This document shows, in pieces, positions 54,745-63,813 of a stretch of 64,000 nt of DNA. Both the position numbers and the translations under genes were made by a program. The stretch comes from Taibaiella soli (GTDB taxonomy: Bacteria; Bacteroidota; Bacteroidia; Chitinophagales; Chitinophagaceae): the NCBI RefSeq assembly GCF_003236175.1, contig NZ_QKTW01000007.1:64086-128085 (forward strand). The letters are read 5' to 3'. The notes below the pieces were generated by a model, which ran no database searches, had not been told where the DNA came from, and worked only from the letters and a program-made list of their open reading frames with translations. Every line of letters begins with the position of its first letter. Position 1 is the stretch's first letter.

Positions 54745-54752
54745 TAGATTTG
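54745..54752 (+). promoter_or_regulatory. Possible -7 element of the signalling island (TAGATTTG)
   Basis: TAGATTTG lies about 200 nt before the ATG at 54954, so a long leader would result. The rest of the 54401-54953 gap shows only the terminator at 54501. Confidence 0.4.
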
Positions 54753-54953
54753 CCCTGGACCCCGAAAACGCTGAATTTGACCTTAGTTGTGATTTTGTTG
54801 ACGTTTATTTATATATTTGAGATTGAAAGAGTTTCTGCCGGCTGGCAATTCTGAAGGGGGAGCAACTTCAGTCAAAAAAACTTCAGGGACATTTTCTATC
54901 TGTAAAAAGCAGTTTACGACTGCGGTTGTTGCGGGTATTTAATTTATTGTGTT

Positions 54954-55613
54954 ATGGATTCTACGAAATCAATCAGTGTGGCAATTGCTGAAGATATTCC
55001 CATACTCCGTCGCGGAGTATGCCAGTTAATATCTTCTTACGATGGTTTTAAGATCGCCGTGGAAGCTGGAAACGGACGGGAGTTATTAGATCAGCTAAAT
55101 GGACATGGTAACGAAATTGATATCTGTCTGCTTGATATTAATATGCCCGAAATGGACGGGCACAAAACTATTGAAGTATTAAAGAGCAAATGGCCCAATA
55201 TTAAAGTGCTGGTCCTTTCTATGTACGACGATGATTTCAATATCATCAGAATGCTGAAGAGCGGCGCCAATGGATATGTGCTTAAAAATAGCCAGCCCGA
55301 AGAGTTGCGCCGTGCATTAAGTGAGGTATACCAGCGCGGATACTATCATTCCGATCTGGTGAATGGCCGTTTATTCCAGTTATTGCATCGCAAAGAAGAA
55401 GTAAATTCCGCCGAGCTTACCGACAAAGAAGTACAGTTTTTATCTTACTGCTGCAGCGAGCTTACTTATAAGGAAATCGCAGAAAAAATGCGTCTCAGTC
55501 CGCGTACGGTAGAGGGTTATAGAGACGCAATATGTGAAAAGTTAAGTGTAAAATCCAGAACGGGATTGGTAATGTATGCGCTACGCATAGGTGTAGTGCC
55601 GTATAACGAATAA
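54954..55613 (+). CDS. NarL/LuxR-family response regulator
   Basis: A 219-residue regulator. Receiver about 8-128 with phosphoacceptor Asp61 in ICLLDINMPEMDG and Lys in YVLKNS; LuxR-type HTH about 148-212 (LTDKEVQFLSYCCSELTYKEIAEKMRLSPRTVEGYRD). It is convergent with the lone receiver at 55619, 5 nt between stops, and stands at the left edge of the ThiF/acyltransferase/kinase island, so it may be its output regulator. Confidence 0.9.
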   Translation: MDSTKSISVAIAEDIPILRRGVCQLISSYDGFKIAVEAGNGRELLDQLNGHGNEIDICLLDINMPEMDGHKTIEVLKSKWPNIKVLVLSMYDDDFNIIRMLKSGANGYVLKNSQPEELRRALSEVYQRGYYHSDLVNGRLFQLLHRKEEVNSAELTDKEVQFLSYCCSELTYKEIAEKMRLSPRTVEGYRDAICEKLSVKSRTGLVMYALRIGVVPYNE

Positions 55614-55618
55614 GATTG

Positions 55619-56083
55619 TCAGGAAAGTAATTTCTGACGAAGCATAAATTCCAGCTGGTCATTTGAGATGGCCAGCTTTTCATTCATCTCTTTTTCTTCC
55701 AGCTTTTTCAGGTATAAATCGTAGGCACGGAGAATTGTGTCGTCTAACTCCTGCTCATTCCAGGGTTTTGACAAGTAGTGAAATATTTTTCCCTTGTTTA
55801 CGGCATCAATTACAGCATTAATATCTGCGTAACCAGTTAGCAAAATGCGCATTACATCTCCATGTCGATCTAATATGGATTCCAGGAACTCCGTACCGGT
55901 CATTCCGGGCATTCGTTGATCCGTAATGATAACATGTATTTCATTATTGTCCAGTAACTTTATGGCCTCTCCGCCACTTATGGCAGTCATTACATCATAC
56001 TTTATGCGGAACGTAGCTTTAAAAGACATGAGATTATGCATCTCATCATCTACATACAGTATCTTAATTTTTTTATCTGACAT
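55619..56083 (-). CDS. Single-domain response regulator with C-terminal coiled coil
   Basis: A 154-residue receiver protein, Asp55 in VIITDQRMPGMTG, pocket DDE (12-14), Lys in YLSKPW. After the receiver a helical tail (YLKKLEEKEMNEKLAISNDQLEFMLRQKLLS) suggests dimerisation or docking. It is closely related to the receiver of the hybrid protein at 61239 (both have YVDDE/YIDDE, TDQRMP/SDQRMP, LLTGYADINAVIDAVNKG / LITGYTDVEAVIDAINRG). No DNA-binding or output domain. Divergent from the ThiF gene. Confidence 0.88.
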   Translation of the reverse strand: MSDKKIKILYVDDEMHNLMSFKATFRIKYDVMTAISGGEAIKLLDNNEIHVIITDQRMPGMTGTEFLESILDRHGDVMRILLTGYADINAVIDAVNKGKIFHYLSKPWNEQELDDTILRAYDLYLKKLEEKEMNEKLAISNDQLEFMLRQKLLS

Positions 56084-56203
56084 TAAAATTAACGGAATAG
56101 ATTGTGTTAGAAAAAGTTACGCCCTCATTGCAATATAAGAAATAAGTCTTATTTTTCAAAATGATCATACTCGAACATATCACAAGTCAACAATAAATCA
56201 TTT

Positions 56204-58285
56204 ATGCATTTACATTTTGAGCACCTCAAAGGTAAAAATGAAGCTTCAAATCAGATATACTCTCCCGTTTTTTTTCAATTAAATAATTCTGGTCATCGTT
56301 CTCAACTTAATACATTACTAACTAATAATGAAATTACATTAATAAACGATGATATACATAGTCAAATCCGGGAATTATTAAAAATCCGTCATCCTTTTCG
56401 TCGCATTGCAGAAGATGAATATCCAGGAATGATTGATGCCCATCTTAACGGAACTGACGCTGAAGAATTCGGCTTGTGGGTATATTATCCCTGGAGTAAG
56501 AGGTTGGTGCACATTCTTCCGGAAAAAGAATTTATAGAAGTAAGAACCAGTCGCAATCAGCATAAAATTACCGAAGAAGAACAAAATATTCTTGCGGGCA
56601 AAAAGATTGGCGTTATAGGGCTTTCGGTTGGGCAGTCCATTGCGCTGACGTTGGCTATGGAGCGAGTTGGCGGTGAGCTTCGTCTGGCAGATTTCGATAC
56701 TGCGGAACTCAGCAATCTGAATCGCATCCGTACCGGTATTCACAATCTGGGTTTGCTCAAAGTGATCATGGTGGCTCGTGAGATTGCTGAGATAGATCCG
56801 TTTTTACAGGTAAAGATTTTTAAAGAAGGCCTGCAGGATGATAATATTGAGGCATTTTTCGGTAAAAACGATGAAACACTTGATCTGCTCGTAGAGGTGT
56901 GCGACGGTCTTGATATGAAAATCGCAAGTCGTTTTAAGGCGCGCGAAATGCGCATACCAGTGGTGATGGATACAAATGATCGTGGTATGCTGGATATTGA
57001 GCGTTTTGACCTGGAACCGGACCGGCCGATATTGCATGGTTATGCCGGCAGTTTAACCCCAGATGATTTAAAATCTATCTCGGAAGCAGAGCGTGTTGGA
57101 TATGTGTTGAAAATGATTGGTGCAGACACACTTTCACCGCGCATGAAGGCATCTATGATGGAGTTGGGACAGAGCATTGGTACCTGGCCGCAAACCGCGT
57201 CATCGGTGGTTTTGGGTGGCGCTATTACCACCGATGTGGTTCGTCGTATTTTGCTGGATCAGTTTCATGAATCTGGCCGGTACTATGTAGATCTTGAAAA
57301 ACAGATCAGCGATCCGGGCCATGCCAGAAACAGTATTCATTTTAATTCTGAGTTACTGAGACAGGAAGCGCTGGGTATTTTCGGGGAAGATATCACGCAA
57401 CCGGGTTTTGAAGCGCAGGACAGTGCCTATATTGATTCGCTCATTCAATTTGCAAAAGAGCAGAATAAATTATTCAAACGTTTTCCTTTCACTTTCCGGA
57501 AAAATGGCGACAAACTGATCATTTTTGTGAAAAGGAGTGAAATTCTCGGCAATAGTTACCTCTGTGTGATGGGGGGGATGATTGCTTCGTTTAATTATAA
57601 ATTGAAGCTGGATGGCAAAAAACTGGAGGCAACCATTGTCGCTCATAATCAGGAACAACCTTATTTTGTTGTAGGGTTCAAAGCGGGTGAAAAAGAGTTA
57701 GTAATGGCTAAAAGCCTTTCCCCTCTTAGCTTTCTGGAGTCGCAAGGAATAAAAATTAACTGGGCAAAAGATAAGGATGTGGTAGCCGATTCGTTATCGG
57801 AATGTGAACGACTACTTCATTTTATACCACAAACACATAAGTTTTACTATAATTACATTCGTTTTTCGCCACAAGGGGAGGGAGTGGCCTATGAAGACAC
57901 TGGTTTGCCGCCAACGGCAAAGCCGGTATATCTTATGGCGTCAGATCCTTTAGCGATTCAGCACGTAGGTAAATGGAATAAAGGAAAGGCACTTAGTCTA
58001 CTTGCCAAAATGAGATGGTCCTCATTTCAGCAGATAGGTCTGATTGATGCCAATACGCAAGATGCCGCGTGCCTGATCAGCCTTGGAGAAAAATTGCAAT
58101 CATTGATATGGATGTCAGATGCCGGACAGGTCTTCCTGAATGACAGCATTCCGCAGTTGTTCGGAGTGGAGGATTTTCCGGAATTTTACACAGAAATACA
58201 CCTATTAAAACAAAGCCTCATTACCAATTTTGAAACGGATCCTGGCAACGCGCTTTTTGTGTGCGGTATCAGATCTGAGCAATAA
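56204..58285 (+). CDS. ThiF/E1-like adenylating protein (Rv1355c-like)
   Basis: A 693-residue protein. Residues about 125-330 form a ThiF/E1-like Rossmann adenylation domain: KKIGVIGLSVGQSIAL (glycine loop, about 133-148), LRLADFDTAELSNLNRI (ATP and metal region, Asp163, Asp165, Arg174) and VCDGLDMKIASRFKAREMRIPVVMDTND. Flanking N-terminal 120 residues and a C-terminal segment of about 360 residues match the general layout of Rv1355c-like proteins, whose C-terminus resembles a nitroreductase fold, although I see no certain FMN motif. No ubiquitin-like or ThiS partner gene is adjacent. It heads a co-directional run with an acyltransferase-like gene and kinases. Likely role: adenylate-forming step in making a small signal or modified peptide, by inference. 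Confidence 0.75.
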   Translation: MHLHFEHLKGKNEASNQIYSPVFFQLNNSGHRSQLNTLLTNNEITLINDDIHSQIRELLKIRHPFRRIAEDEYPGMIDAHLNGTDAEEFGLWVYYPWSKRLVHILPEKEFIEVRTSRNQHKITEEEQNILAGKKIGVIGLSVGQSIALTLAMERVGGELRLADFDTAELSNLNRIRTGIHNLGLLKVIMVAREIAEIDPFLQVKIFKEGLQDDNIEAFFGKNDETLDLLVEVCDGLDMKIASRFKAREMRIPVVMDTNDRGMLDIERFDLEPDRPILHGYAGSLTPDDLKSISEAERVGYVLKMIGADTLSPRMKASMMELGQSIGTWPQTASSVVLGGAITTDVVRRILLDQFHESGRYYVDLEKQISDPGHARNSIHFNSELLRQEALGIFGEDITQPGFEAQDSAYIDSLIQFAKEQNKLFKRFPFTFRKNGDKLIIFVKRSEILGNSYLCVMGGMIASFNYKLKLDGKKLEATIVAHNQEQPYFVVGFKAGEKELVMAKSLSPLSFLESQGIKINWAKDKDVVADSLSECERLLHFIPQTHKFYYNYIRFSPQGEGVAYEDTGLPPTAKPVYLMASDPLAIQHVGKWNKGKALSLLAKMRWSSFQQIGLIDANTQDAACLISLGEKLQSLIWMSDAGQVFLNDSIPQLFGVEDFPEFYTEIHLLKQSLITNFETDPGNALFVCGIRSEQ

Positions 58286-58332
58286 TGGTAACAGTATCTT
58301 CAATCCAGGTATTAACTTGAAGACTACCCGAA

Positions 58333-59067
58333 ATGATAAAGATCAGGGCTTTTAGGGCAATAGATGATTACGATGCATGTCAGAAGTTTATTCTCGGACA
58401 TCAGAGAGTGCTTGAGGATATCGGCGTCAAGAAGGTAACTTCTTCGAAAAATGATTGGGCGGAAAATCCTGCAGCATTCGTAATTATCGTAGAGTCTTTA
58501 GACGGAAGCAAAATTTATGGAGGTTCGCGCGTCCATGTATCCGGCGGCACACAATTATTGCCGATCGAAGAAGCGACAGGTTTTATGGATAAGTCCATAT
58601 ATGATATTGTTAACGAATATGCGTATAATGGAACGGGGGAAATATGTGGTCTCTGGAGTTCAAAAGAAGTAGCAGGGCTGGGGATTGGAAGTATGCTAAT
58701 TCCCGCTGGTGTAGCTATTATTGAACAAATAAAACTGGACAGTCTCTTTGCGCTTTGTGCGCCATATACAGTAAAAATGGTGGAAAACGTGGGTTTTGAT
58801 CTGCTGGATCGTGTTGGTAACAAGGGTACCTTCTATTATCCCAAACTCGATCTCGTGGCTACTGCTATGGTACTCGAAGATCCGATAACTCTTTTTAAGG
58901 CCGATCCCGAAGGGCGTCAGCAGGTTTTTACTATGCGTCAGAATCTGAATGGTCAGAGAGTAGAGGTGCCCCGCTGCAAAGAGCTGGAGATCGATTTTCA
59001 GCTGGAAATACCTAATCTGGATGCCTGGTTTAAATCCGGAATACTAAAAAAAAATTTATATCTATAA
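58333..59067 (+). CDS. GNAT/acyl-synthase-like protein
   Basis: A 244-residue protein with a GNAT-like core: IRAFRAIDDYDACQKFILGHQ at the start, VIIVESLDGSKIYGGSRVH, the cofactor-loop region GLWSSKEVAGLGIGSML, and LFALCAPYTVKMVENVGFDLLDRVG. The arrangement resembles the N-acyl amino acid or autoinducer synthase branch of GNAT proteins more than an ordinary acetyltransferase, but this is a tentative reading. It lies 47 nt after the ThiF-like gene and 3 nt before the 7TMR-DISM kinase, so it is co-transcribed with both. Confidence 0.65.
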   Translation: MIKIRAFRAIDDYDACQKFILGHQRVLEDIGVKKVTSSKNDWAENPAAFVIIVESLDGSKIYGGSRVHVSGGTQLLPIEEATGFMDKSIYDIVNEYAYNGTGEICGLWSSKEVAGLGIGSMLIPAGVAIIEQIKLDSLFALCAPYTVKMVENVGFDLLDRVGNKGTFYYPKLDLVATAMVLEDPITLFKADPEGRQQVFTMRQNLNGQRVEVPRCKELEIDFQLEIPNLDAWFKSGILKKNLYL

Positions 59068-59070
59068 TTG

Positions 59071-61227
59071 ATGAGAAAGCGAGCACTACTACTATTACTC
59101 TTAATTGTTAGTTTTTGGAGCATGGTATCATATGGCCAGGCGCACATTGTTTACGACAGTAGCATTAATGGTCATTTTATAGGCAAATACTGCAGCGTGT
59201 TTTCTGATACGGCTGCGGTTTCACCTTTTCAGAAAGTAGTTGGCAATCCCGGATTGTTTACGCCTTCGCATGGTGACGTGATCAATCTCGGCGTTGATAA
59301 CAAAATACACTGGGTGAAATTTGCGGTTGTCAACGGATCTTCCGAAAATAAAATAGTGATGAACCTGGCACACTCCATTATTGATGACGTGGGCCTTTAT
59401 GTAGTTTATCCGGATGGGCATATTGACAGCACTTTGGTGAAAGAAGCCATGCCGGTAGACCAGCGGGAGTTTAAACATCAAAACTATATTTTCAATCTGC
59501 GCATAGCTCCCGGCGACTCCGCTGTCTGCTATCTGAGTCTGAAGGGCAGCAAACAAATATTAGTGCCGCTGTCGCTCGACAATACGCCTTCTATCGTTTA
59601 TAACATAAGCATCACAGATCTGATTTCCGGTATTTATTTCGGGATTATGATCGGGATGCTGCTCTATAACCTGTTTGTGTACTTCTCGGTTCGTGAAAAA
59701 AGCTATCTGCATTACGTGCATTATATAGTTTGGGTAACACTTACGCAGGCTGCATTGCAGGGATATGGACATCGTTTCCTCTGGTCTCACAGCGTGTGGC
59801 TGACAGAAAATATGGTAAATATCTGCGGTGCACTATCGGGTATTTCGGCGCTGTACTTTGTGAAATCTTTTTTGCAGACGAGAAAGAATGTACCAAGGCT
59901 GCATCTGATACTTAATCTGATTATCATAAGTTATTTGGTTTCACTGGTGTTGCTGGTTTTCAACCAGAGAATAGTCAGCTACCATCTTATTGATATGAAC
60001 GCCACTCTTTGTGTGCTTTTTATCCTGTATTCGGCATTTCGTCTTTATCAGAAAAAATACAAACCAGCCCGCTTTTTCATCATCGCATGGACATTGTTTC
60101 TTGTAAGCTGCTGTGTGTTTGTGATGAAAGATTATGGTTTGTTTGCCTACAATATGATCACCTATCGCTTTTTGCAGGTAGGGTCGGCCGCTGAAGTGAT
60201 CTTGCTGTCATTTGCACTCGCGGATAATATCAATATCCTGAAAAAAGAAAAAGAAGAATCACAGGCGGAAGCATTGCGTATTGCGAAAGAAAACGAACGG
60301 ATCATCAAAGACCAGAATATTGTACTCGAGGCGAAAGTGAGCGAACGCACTGAAGAATTGAAAAGTGCCAATGAAGATCTTAATATTGCGATGAATACCT
60401 TGAAGGATGCGCAGACGCAATTGGTGGAATCGGAAAAAATGGCATCGCTTGGTCAGTTGACTGCGGGAATTGCACACGAAATCAATAACCCGATTAACTT
60501 TGTTACTGCCAATGTAAGTCCGTTGAAACGGGATATAGCCCTGATCATAGACACACTCGGCAAGTTTGAAGAACTGGCATTGGGCGATGAAATGGATCAG
60601 GTGGCCAAAAAACAAAAGGTTGCATCGTTGAAAGAGGATATAGAATACGATTACCTGATGACTGAAATTGATTACCTGCTGAAGGGTATCAGTGAAGGCT
60701 CAGAACGTACGGCTGAGATCGTAAAAGGGTTGCGTATTTTCTCGCGTGTAGATGAAGACGATCTGAAAAAAGTAAATATTCATGAAGGCGTCGATTCTTC
60801 GATCATCATTGTGAATAGTCTGCTCAACGATAAGATCAAAATTGAAAAACATTACGGCGATTTGCCGTTGGTGGATTGTTATCCGGGTAAGCTCAATCAG
60901 GTATTCCTGAATATTATTTCAAACGGTATCCATGCCATCAATAAACATTTTGACGGTAAGTCTGGCGGGATAATTTCAGTTTCTACCAATCAGTTGGGTA
61001 AGGATCATGTACAAATTCATATCAAAGACAATGGTATGGGGATGGACGAACAGACCGCCAAGAAAATATTTGAACCATTCTTTACAACGAAAGACGTCGG
61101 AGAAGGCACTGGTTTGGGGCTTTCTATCGTGTACAACATTATTAAAAAACATAACGGAACGATTGAGGTGAATTCAGAGCCAGGACTTGGCGCGGAATTT
61201 GTGATAACAATCCCTATTAATCAATAA
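59071..61227 (+). CDS. 7TMR-DISM sensor histidine kinase
   Basis: A 718-residue membrane sensor. Signal sequence to SYGQ (about 24). Periplasmic 7TMR-DISMED2-like domain about 30-170 (INLGVDNKIHWVKFAVVNGSSE; GDSAVCYLSLKGS), seven transmembrane helices about 180-390 (7TMR-DISM_7TM), a coiled linker 395-440, then HisKA with His469 in AGIAHEINNPINF and a complete HATPase (FLNIISNGIHAINK; DNGMGMDE; GEGTGLGLSIVYNIIKKHNGTIEV). Periplasmic domains of this type usually bind small ligands such as carbohydrates. ATG 59071 is preferred to the TTG at 59068. The following gene, a receiver-kinase, starts 11 nt downstream. Confidence 0.92.
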   Translation: MRKRALLLLLLIVSFWSMVSYGQAHIVYDSSINGHFIGKYCSVFSDTAAVSPFQKVVGNPGLFTPSHGDVINLGVDNKIHWVKFAVVNGSSENKIVMNLAHSIIDDVGLYVVYPDGHIDSTLVKEAMPVDQREFKHQNYIFNLRIAPGDSAVCYLSLKGSKQILVPLSLDNTPSIVYNISITDLISGIYFGIMIGMLLYNLFVYFSVREKSYLHYVHYIVWVTLTQAALQGYGHRFLWSHSVWLTENMVNICGALSGISALYFVKSFLQTRKNVPRLHLILNLIIISYLVSLVLLVFNQRIVSYHLIDMNATLCVLFILYSAFRLYQKKYKPARFFIIAWTLFLVSCCVFVMKDYGLFAYNMITYRFLQVGSAAEVILLSFALADNINILKKEKEESQAEALRIAKENERIIKDQNIVLEAKVSERTEELKSANEDLNIAMNTLKDAQTQLVESEKMASLGQLTAGIAHEINNPINFVTANVSPLKRDIALIIDTLGKFEELALGDEMDQVAKKQKVASLKEDIEYDYLMTEIDYLLKGISEGSERTAEIVKGLRIFSRVDEDDLKKVNIHEGVDSSIIIVNSLLNDKIKIEKHYGDLPLVDCYPGKLNQVFLNIISNGIHAINKHFDGKSGGIISVSTNQLGKDHVQIHIKDNGMGMDEQTAKKIFEPFFTTKDVGEGTGLGLSIVYNIIKKHNGTIEVNSEPGLGAEFVITIPINQ

Positions 61228-61238
61228 TTAAACGAAGT

Positions 61239-62324
61239 ATGAGCGGAAAAATAAAAGTGCTGTATATCGATGATGAAGTGAATAACCTTCATAGTTTTCG
61301 TGCGGCCTTTCGTGTCGACTATCAGGTCTACACCGCTAATAGCAGCGAGGAAGCCGCTGCACAATTGAATGCTAATCCGGAAATAGCAGTGATCATCAGC
61401 GACCAGCGGATGCCTAATATGACCGGTGTAGAATTTTTTGAAGAGATCCGGGCCACACATCCGTCACCGGTGCGCATGCTCATAACCGGTTATACCGATG
61501 TTGAAGCTGTAATTGATGCGATTAACCGTGGTCAGATCTTCCGCTACATTAAAAAACCGTGGTCTGAAATAGATATCAGGTCTGCAATTGAAGAAGGATA
61601 TAGCTATTACCTTACTTCTTCTTTGCTGACTGAAAAAAATAAAGAGCTCCAGAAAGCATACAACGAACTGGATAAATTTGCCTACAGTGTAACACACGAT
61701 CTGCGTAGCCCGATTTTAAGCGTGCTGGGCGCTATCAACATTGCGAAGCAAACGGATGATATAAGTGAGATCAAAGAAATGGTGGGATTAATGGAAAAGG
61801 CGATGCAAAAGCTGGATGATTTTATTCACAACATTCACGACTATTACAACATGCGCCGCGGCGAGCTGGAAATACGCGATGTAAACTTCGATAATCTGGC
61901 TGCACAGCTGAAAGATATGTTTGAGTTGGTAGGCAAGACAAACAACGTAGAGTTCATTATCAATAAAGATGTGCAGTCTGCTTTCAGGAGCGATGAAACT
62001 TCTTTGTTGATTATTCTGAATAATCTGCTGTCAAATGCCTTTAAGTACCAGAAGAAAAACATTGCGCATAAGTTTGTGCATGTAGACATCAGTGTAAAAG
62101 ACAACACGGCAGTCATTACGGTTGCAGATAACGGAATCGGTATACACGAAAACTATCTGGATTATATCTTTGATATGTTTTACAGAGCTACTTCCGAAGA
62201 ATTTGGATCCGGTTTTGGCCTGTACAATGTAAAAGATGCGCTGAATCGCCTGAACGGCGATATTAAAGTTACCTCCAAGAAAGACGAAGGCACAAGTTTT
62301 ATAGTAACGATACAGGGCAAATAG
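61239..62324 (+). CDS. Receiver-histidine kinase hybrid (phosphorelay)
   Basis: A 361-residue cytosolic protein. N-terminal receiver with phosphoacceptor Asp55 (IISDQRMPNMTG) and DDE at 11-13. Then HisKA with His153 in YSVTHDLRSPILS, and HATPase with LLIILNNLLSNAFKYQ, VADNGIGI and GSGFGLYNV. The receiver-first order fits an intermediate that takes phosphate from the upstream membrane kinase and passes it on, for example to the lone receiver at 62330 or the NarL regulator at 54954. It starts 11 nt after the sensor gene. Confidence 0.92.
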   Translation: MSGKIKVLYIDDEVNNLHSFRAAFRVDYQVYTANSSEEAAAQLNANPEIAVIISDQRMPNMTGVEFFEEIRATHPSPVRMLITGYTDVEAVIDAINRGQIFRYIKKPWSEIDIRSAIEEGYSYYLTSSLLTEKNKELQKAYNELDKFAYSVTHDLRSPILSVLGAINIAKQTDDISEIKEMVGLMEKAMQKLDDFIHNIHDYYNMRRGELEIRDVNFDNLAAQLKDMFELVGKTNNVEFIINKDVQSAFRSDETSLLIILNNLLSNAFKYQKKNIAHKFVHVDISVKDNTAVITVADNGIGIHENYLDYIFDMFYRATSEEFGSGFGLYNVKDALNRLNGDIKVTSKKDEGTSFIVTIQGK

Positions 62325-62329
62325 AATAA

Positions 62330-62731
62330 ATGGACGCTTCTCAGTTTCATTTCATAGTTATAGACGATAGTTTTTTTGATTGTCGCATCGCTGAAAAAGT
62401 TATTCAGAACGTAGGTAATCCTGCGTCTGTAAAGGTTTTTCAGAATGCGGAAGACGCTATTCAATACATCCGGCAGATTGATGATTATTCTGACGGCAAG
62501 AAAATAATTCTTTTTGTAGATATCCAGATGCCGCTGATGGATGGTTTTGGGTTTGTGCAGGAGTTTGAGACTTTGCCTGCGGAGGTTAAAGACCGTTATG
62601 CATTTTATTTTGTTACTTCTTCCATTAATGAGAATGATATTCGCCGCAGCGTTAATTTCCCTAGCGTGCGGCGGTTTCTAAACAAACCTCTTACAGTAAA
62701 TGTGGTTAGAGATCTGCTGGAGACTGTATAG
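62330..62731 (+). CDS. Single-domain response regulator
   Basis: A 133-residue receiver with phosphoacceptor Asp64 (LFVDIQMPLMDGFGF), pocket DDS (12-14) and Lys in FLNKPLT. No output domain, so it acts through protein contacts or as a phosphate sink. It starts 5 nt after the receiver-kinase hybrid and ends the operon, convergent with the deacetylase-like gene. Confidence 0.9.
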   Translation: MDASQFHFIVIDDSFFDCRIAEKVIQNVGNPASVKVFQNAEDAIQYIRQIDDYSDGKKIILFVDIQMPLMDGFGFVQEFETLPAEVKDRYAFYFVTSSINENDIRRSVNFPSVRRFLNKPLTVNVVRDLLETV

Positions 62732-62733
62732 AT

Positions 62734-63642
62734 CTAGTGTAGGTCAAAAATTTCTTTCGCCATCTTGAACGTATTGCAATGTGCCGTCACAATCTGGCGT
62801 ACATCTGCTGAGTAACCTCCTCCCATAGCTACTGCAACTGAAAGTTTTTGCCTGCGGCAAAGAGAAAAAACGATTTCGTCACGATGTTTGCAATCCGTCA
62901 GCGAAAGCTTCAGTTTGCCTAATTTATCAGTAGCCAATACATCTACGCCGGAAAGATAAAAGACAAAATCTGGTTGCACAGAAGCAAACAAAGCCGGCAG
63001 TTCCCGTTCAAGCATGTTTAAGTAATCGATGCCTGAAGTGCCGTCCGGCAGCCCAATGTCGAGACTGCTGGTTTCCTTCCGGAAGGGATAGTTATGTTGG
63101 CCGTGGACGCTAAATGTAAACACACGAGGGTCGTCTTTAAAGATCGCTGCTGTACCGTTTCCCTGATGAACATCCAGGTCAATAATCAAGATCTTTTTTG
63201 CCAGTTGATGATGTAATAAATAATGGGCCGCTATCGCAAAATCGTTAAGGAGACAAAATCCTTCGCCTTTATCGGGGAAAGCATGGTGCGTGCCGCCTGC
63301 TACGTTGAGCGCAACGCCATTTTGCAACGCGATTAATGCGCAATCGATAGAACCCTGCGCAATCCGGATTTCACGTTCTACCAGTTGAGCCGACAGCGGG
63401 AATCCGATGGCCCGCATTTCACGTTCGGTCAGTTGCTGGTTTTTCATCCGGCGCCAATAATCCGCATCGTGTGCACGTAAAATGTCTTCTTCGGCGGCAG
63501 GCTGCGGCGCAAATAGATTGGCTTCCGTAATAACTCCTTCATAAATCAGCTGGCCGGGAATGAGTTCATACTTCGCCATGGGAAAGCGATGACCGTCTGG
63601 CAGCGGGTGTGCAAAAATGGGATCGTAAGCGATGTATTTCAT
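62734..63642 (-). CDS. Histone deacetylase-family hydrolase
   Basis: A 302-residue class II HDAC/acetoin-utilisation-type enzyme. Active-site and metal motifs are visible: AGGTHHAFPDKGEGFCLLNDFAIAA (tandem His), ILIIDLDVHQGNGTAAIF (metal-binding Asp and His) and YLSGVDVLATDKLGKLKLS (second metal Asp). It would remove acetyl or other acyl groups from lysine, polyamines or small molecules with a zinc cofactor. ATG at 63642 is preferred over the upstream TTG. Convergent with the receiver gene at 62330 (2 nt apart). Confidence 0.9.
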   Translation of the reverse strand: MKYIAYDPIFAHPLPDGHRFPMAKYELIPGQLIYEGVITEANLFAPQPAAEEDILRAHDADYWRRMKNQQLTEREMRAIGFPLSAQLVEREIRIAQGSIDCALIALQNGVALNVAGGTHHAFPDKGEGFCLLNDFAIAAHYLLHHQLAKKILIIDLDVHQGNGTAAIFKDDPRVFTFSVHGQHNYPFRKETSSLDIGLPDGTSGIDYLNMLERELPALFASVQPDFVFYLSGVDVLATDKLGKLKLSLTDCKHRDEIVFSLCRRQKLSVAVAMGGGYSADVRQIVTAHCNTFKMAKEIFDLH

Positions 63643-63813
63643 CAAGTGTAAAAGCGGGGCAAATTTACAGGTTCCGTCATGGAAAACATTGCTACAGAAA
63701 TGCGGGGGAATTTTATTAAATTTGTCCCCTTGTTCTTTGATAGCTGGTAAATTTTCTATTTACTACTCAGCAACTTAGCGTCTGTTTATTTGAGCAGGCG
63801 CAGCTACAAAACC

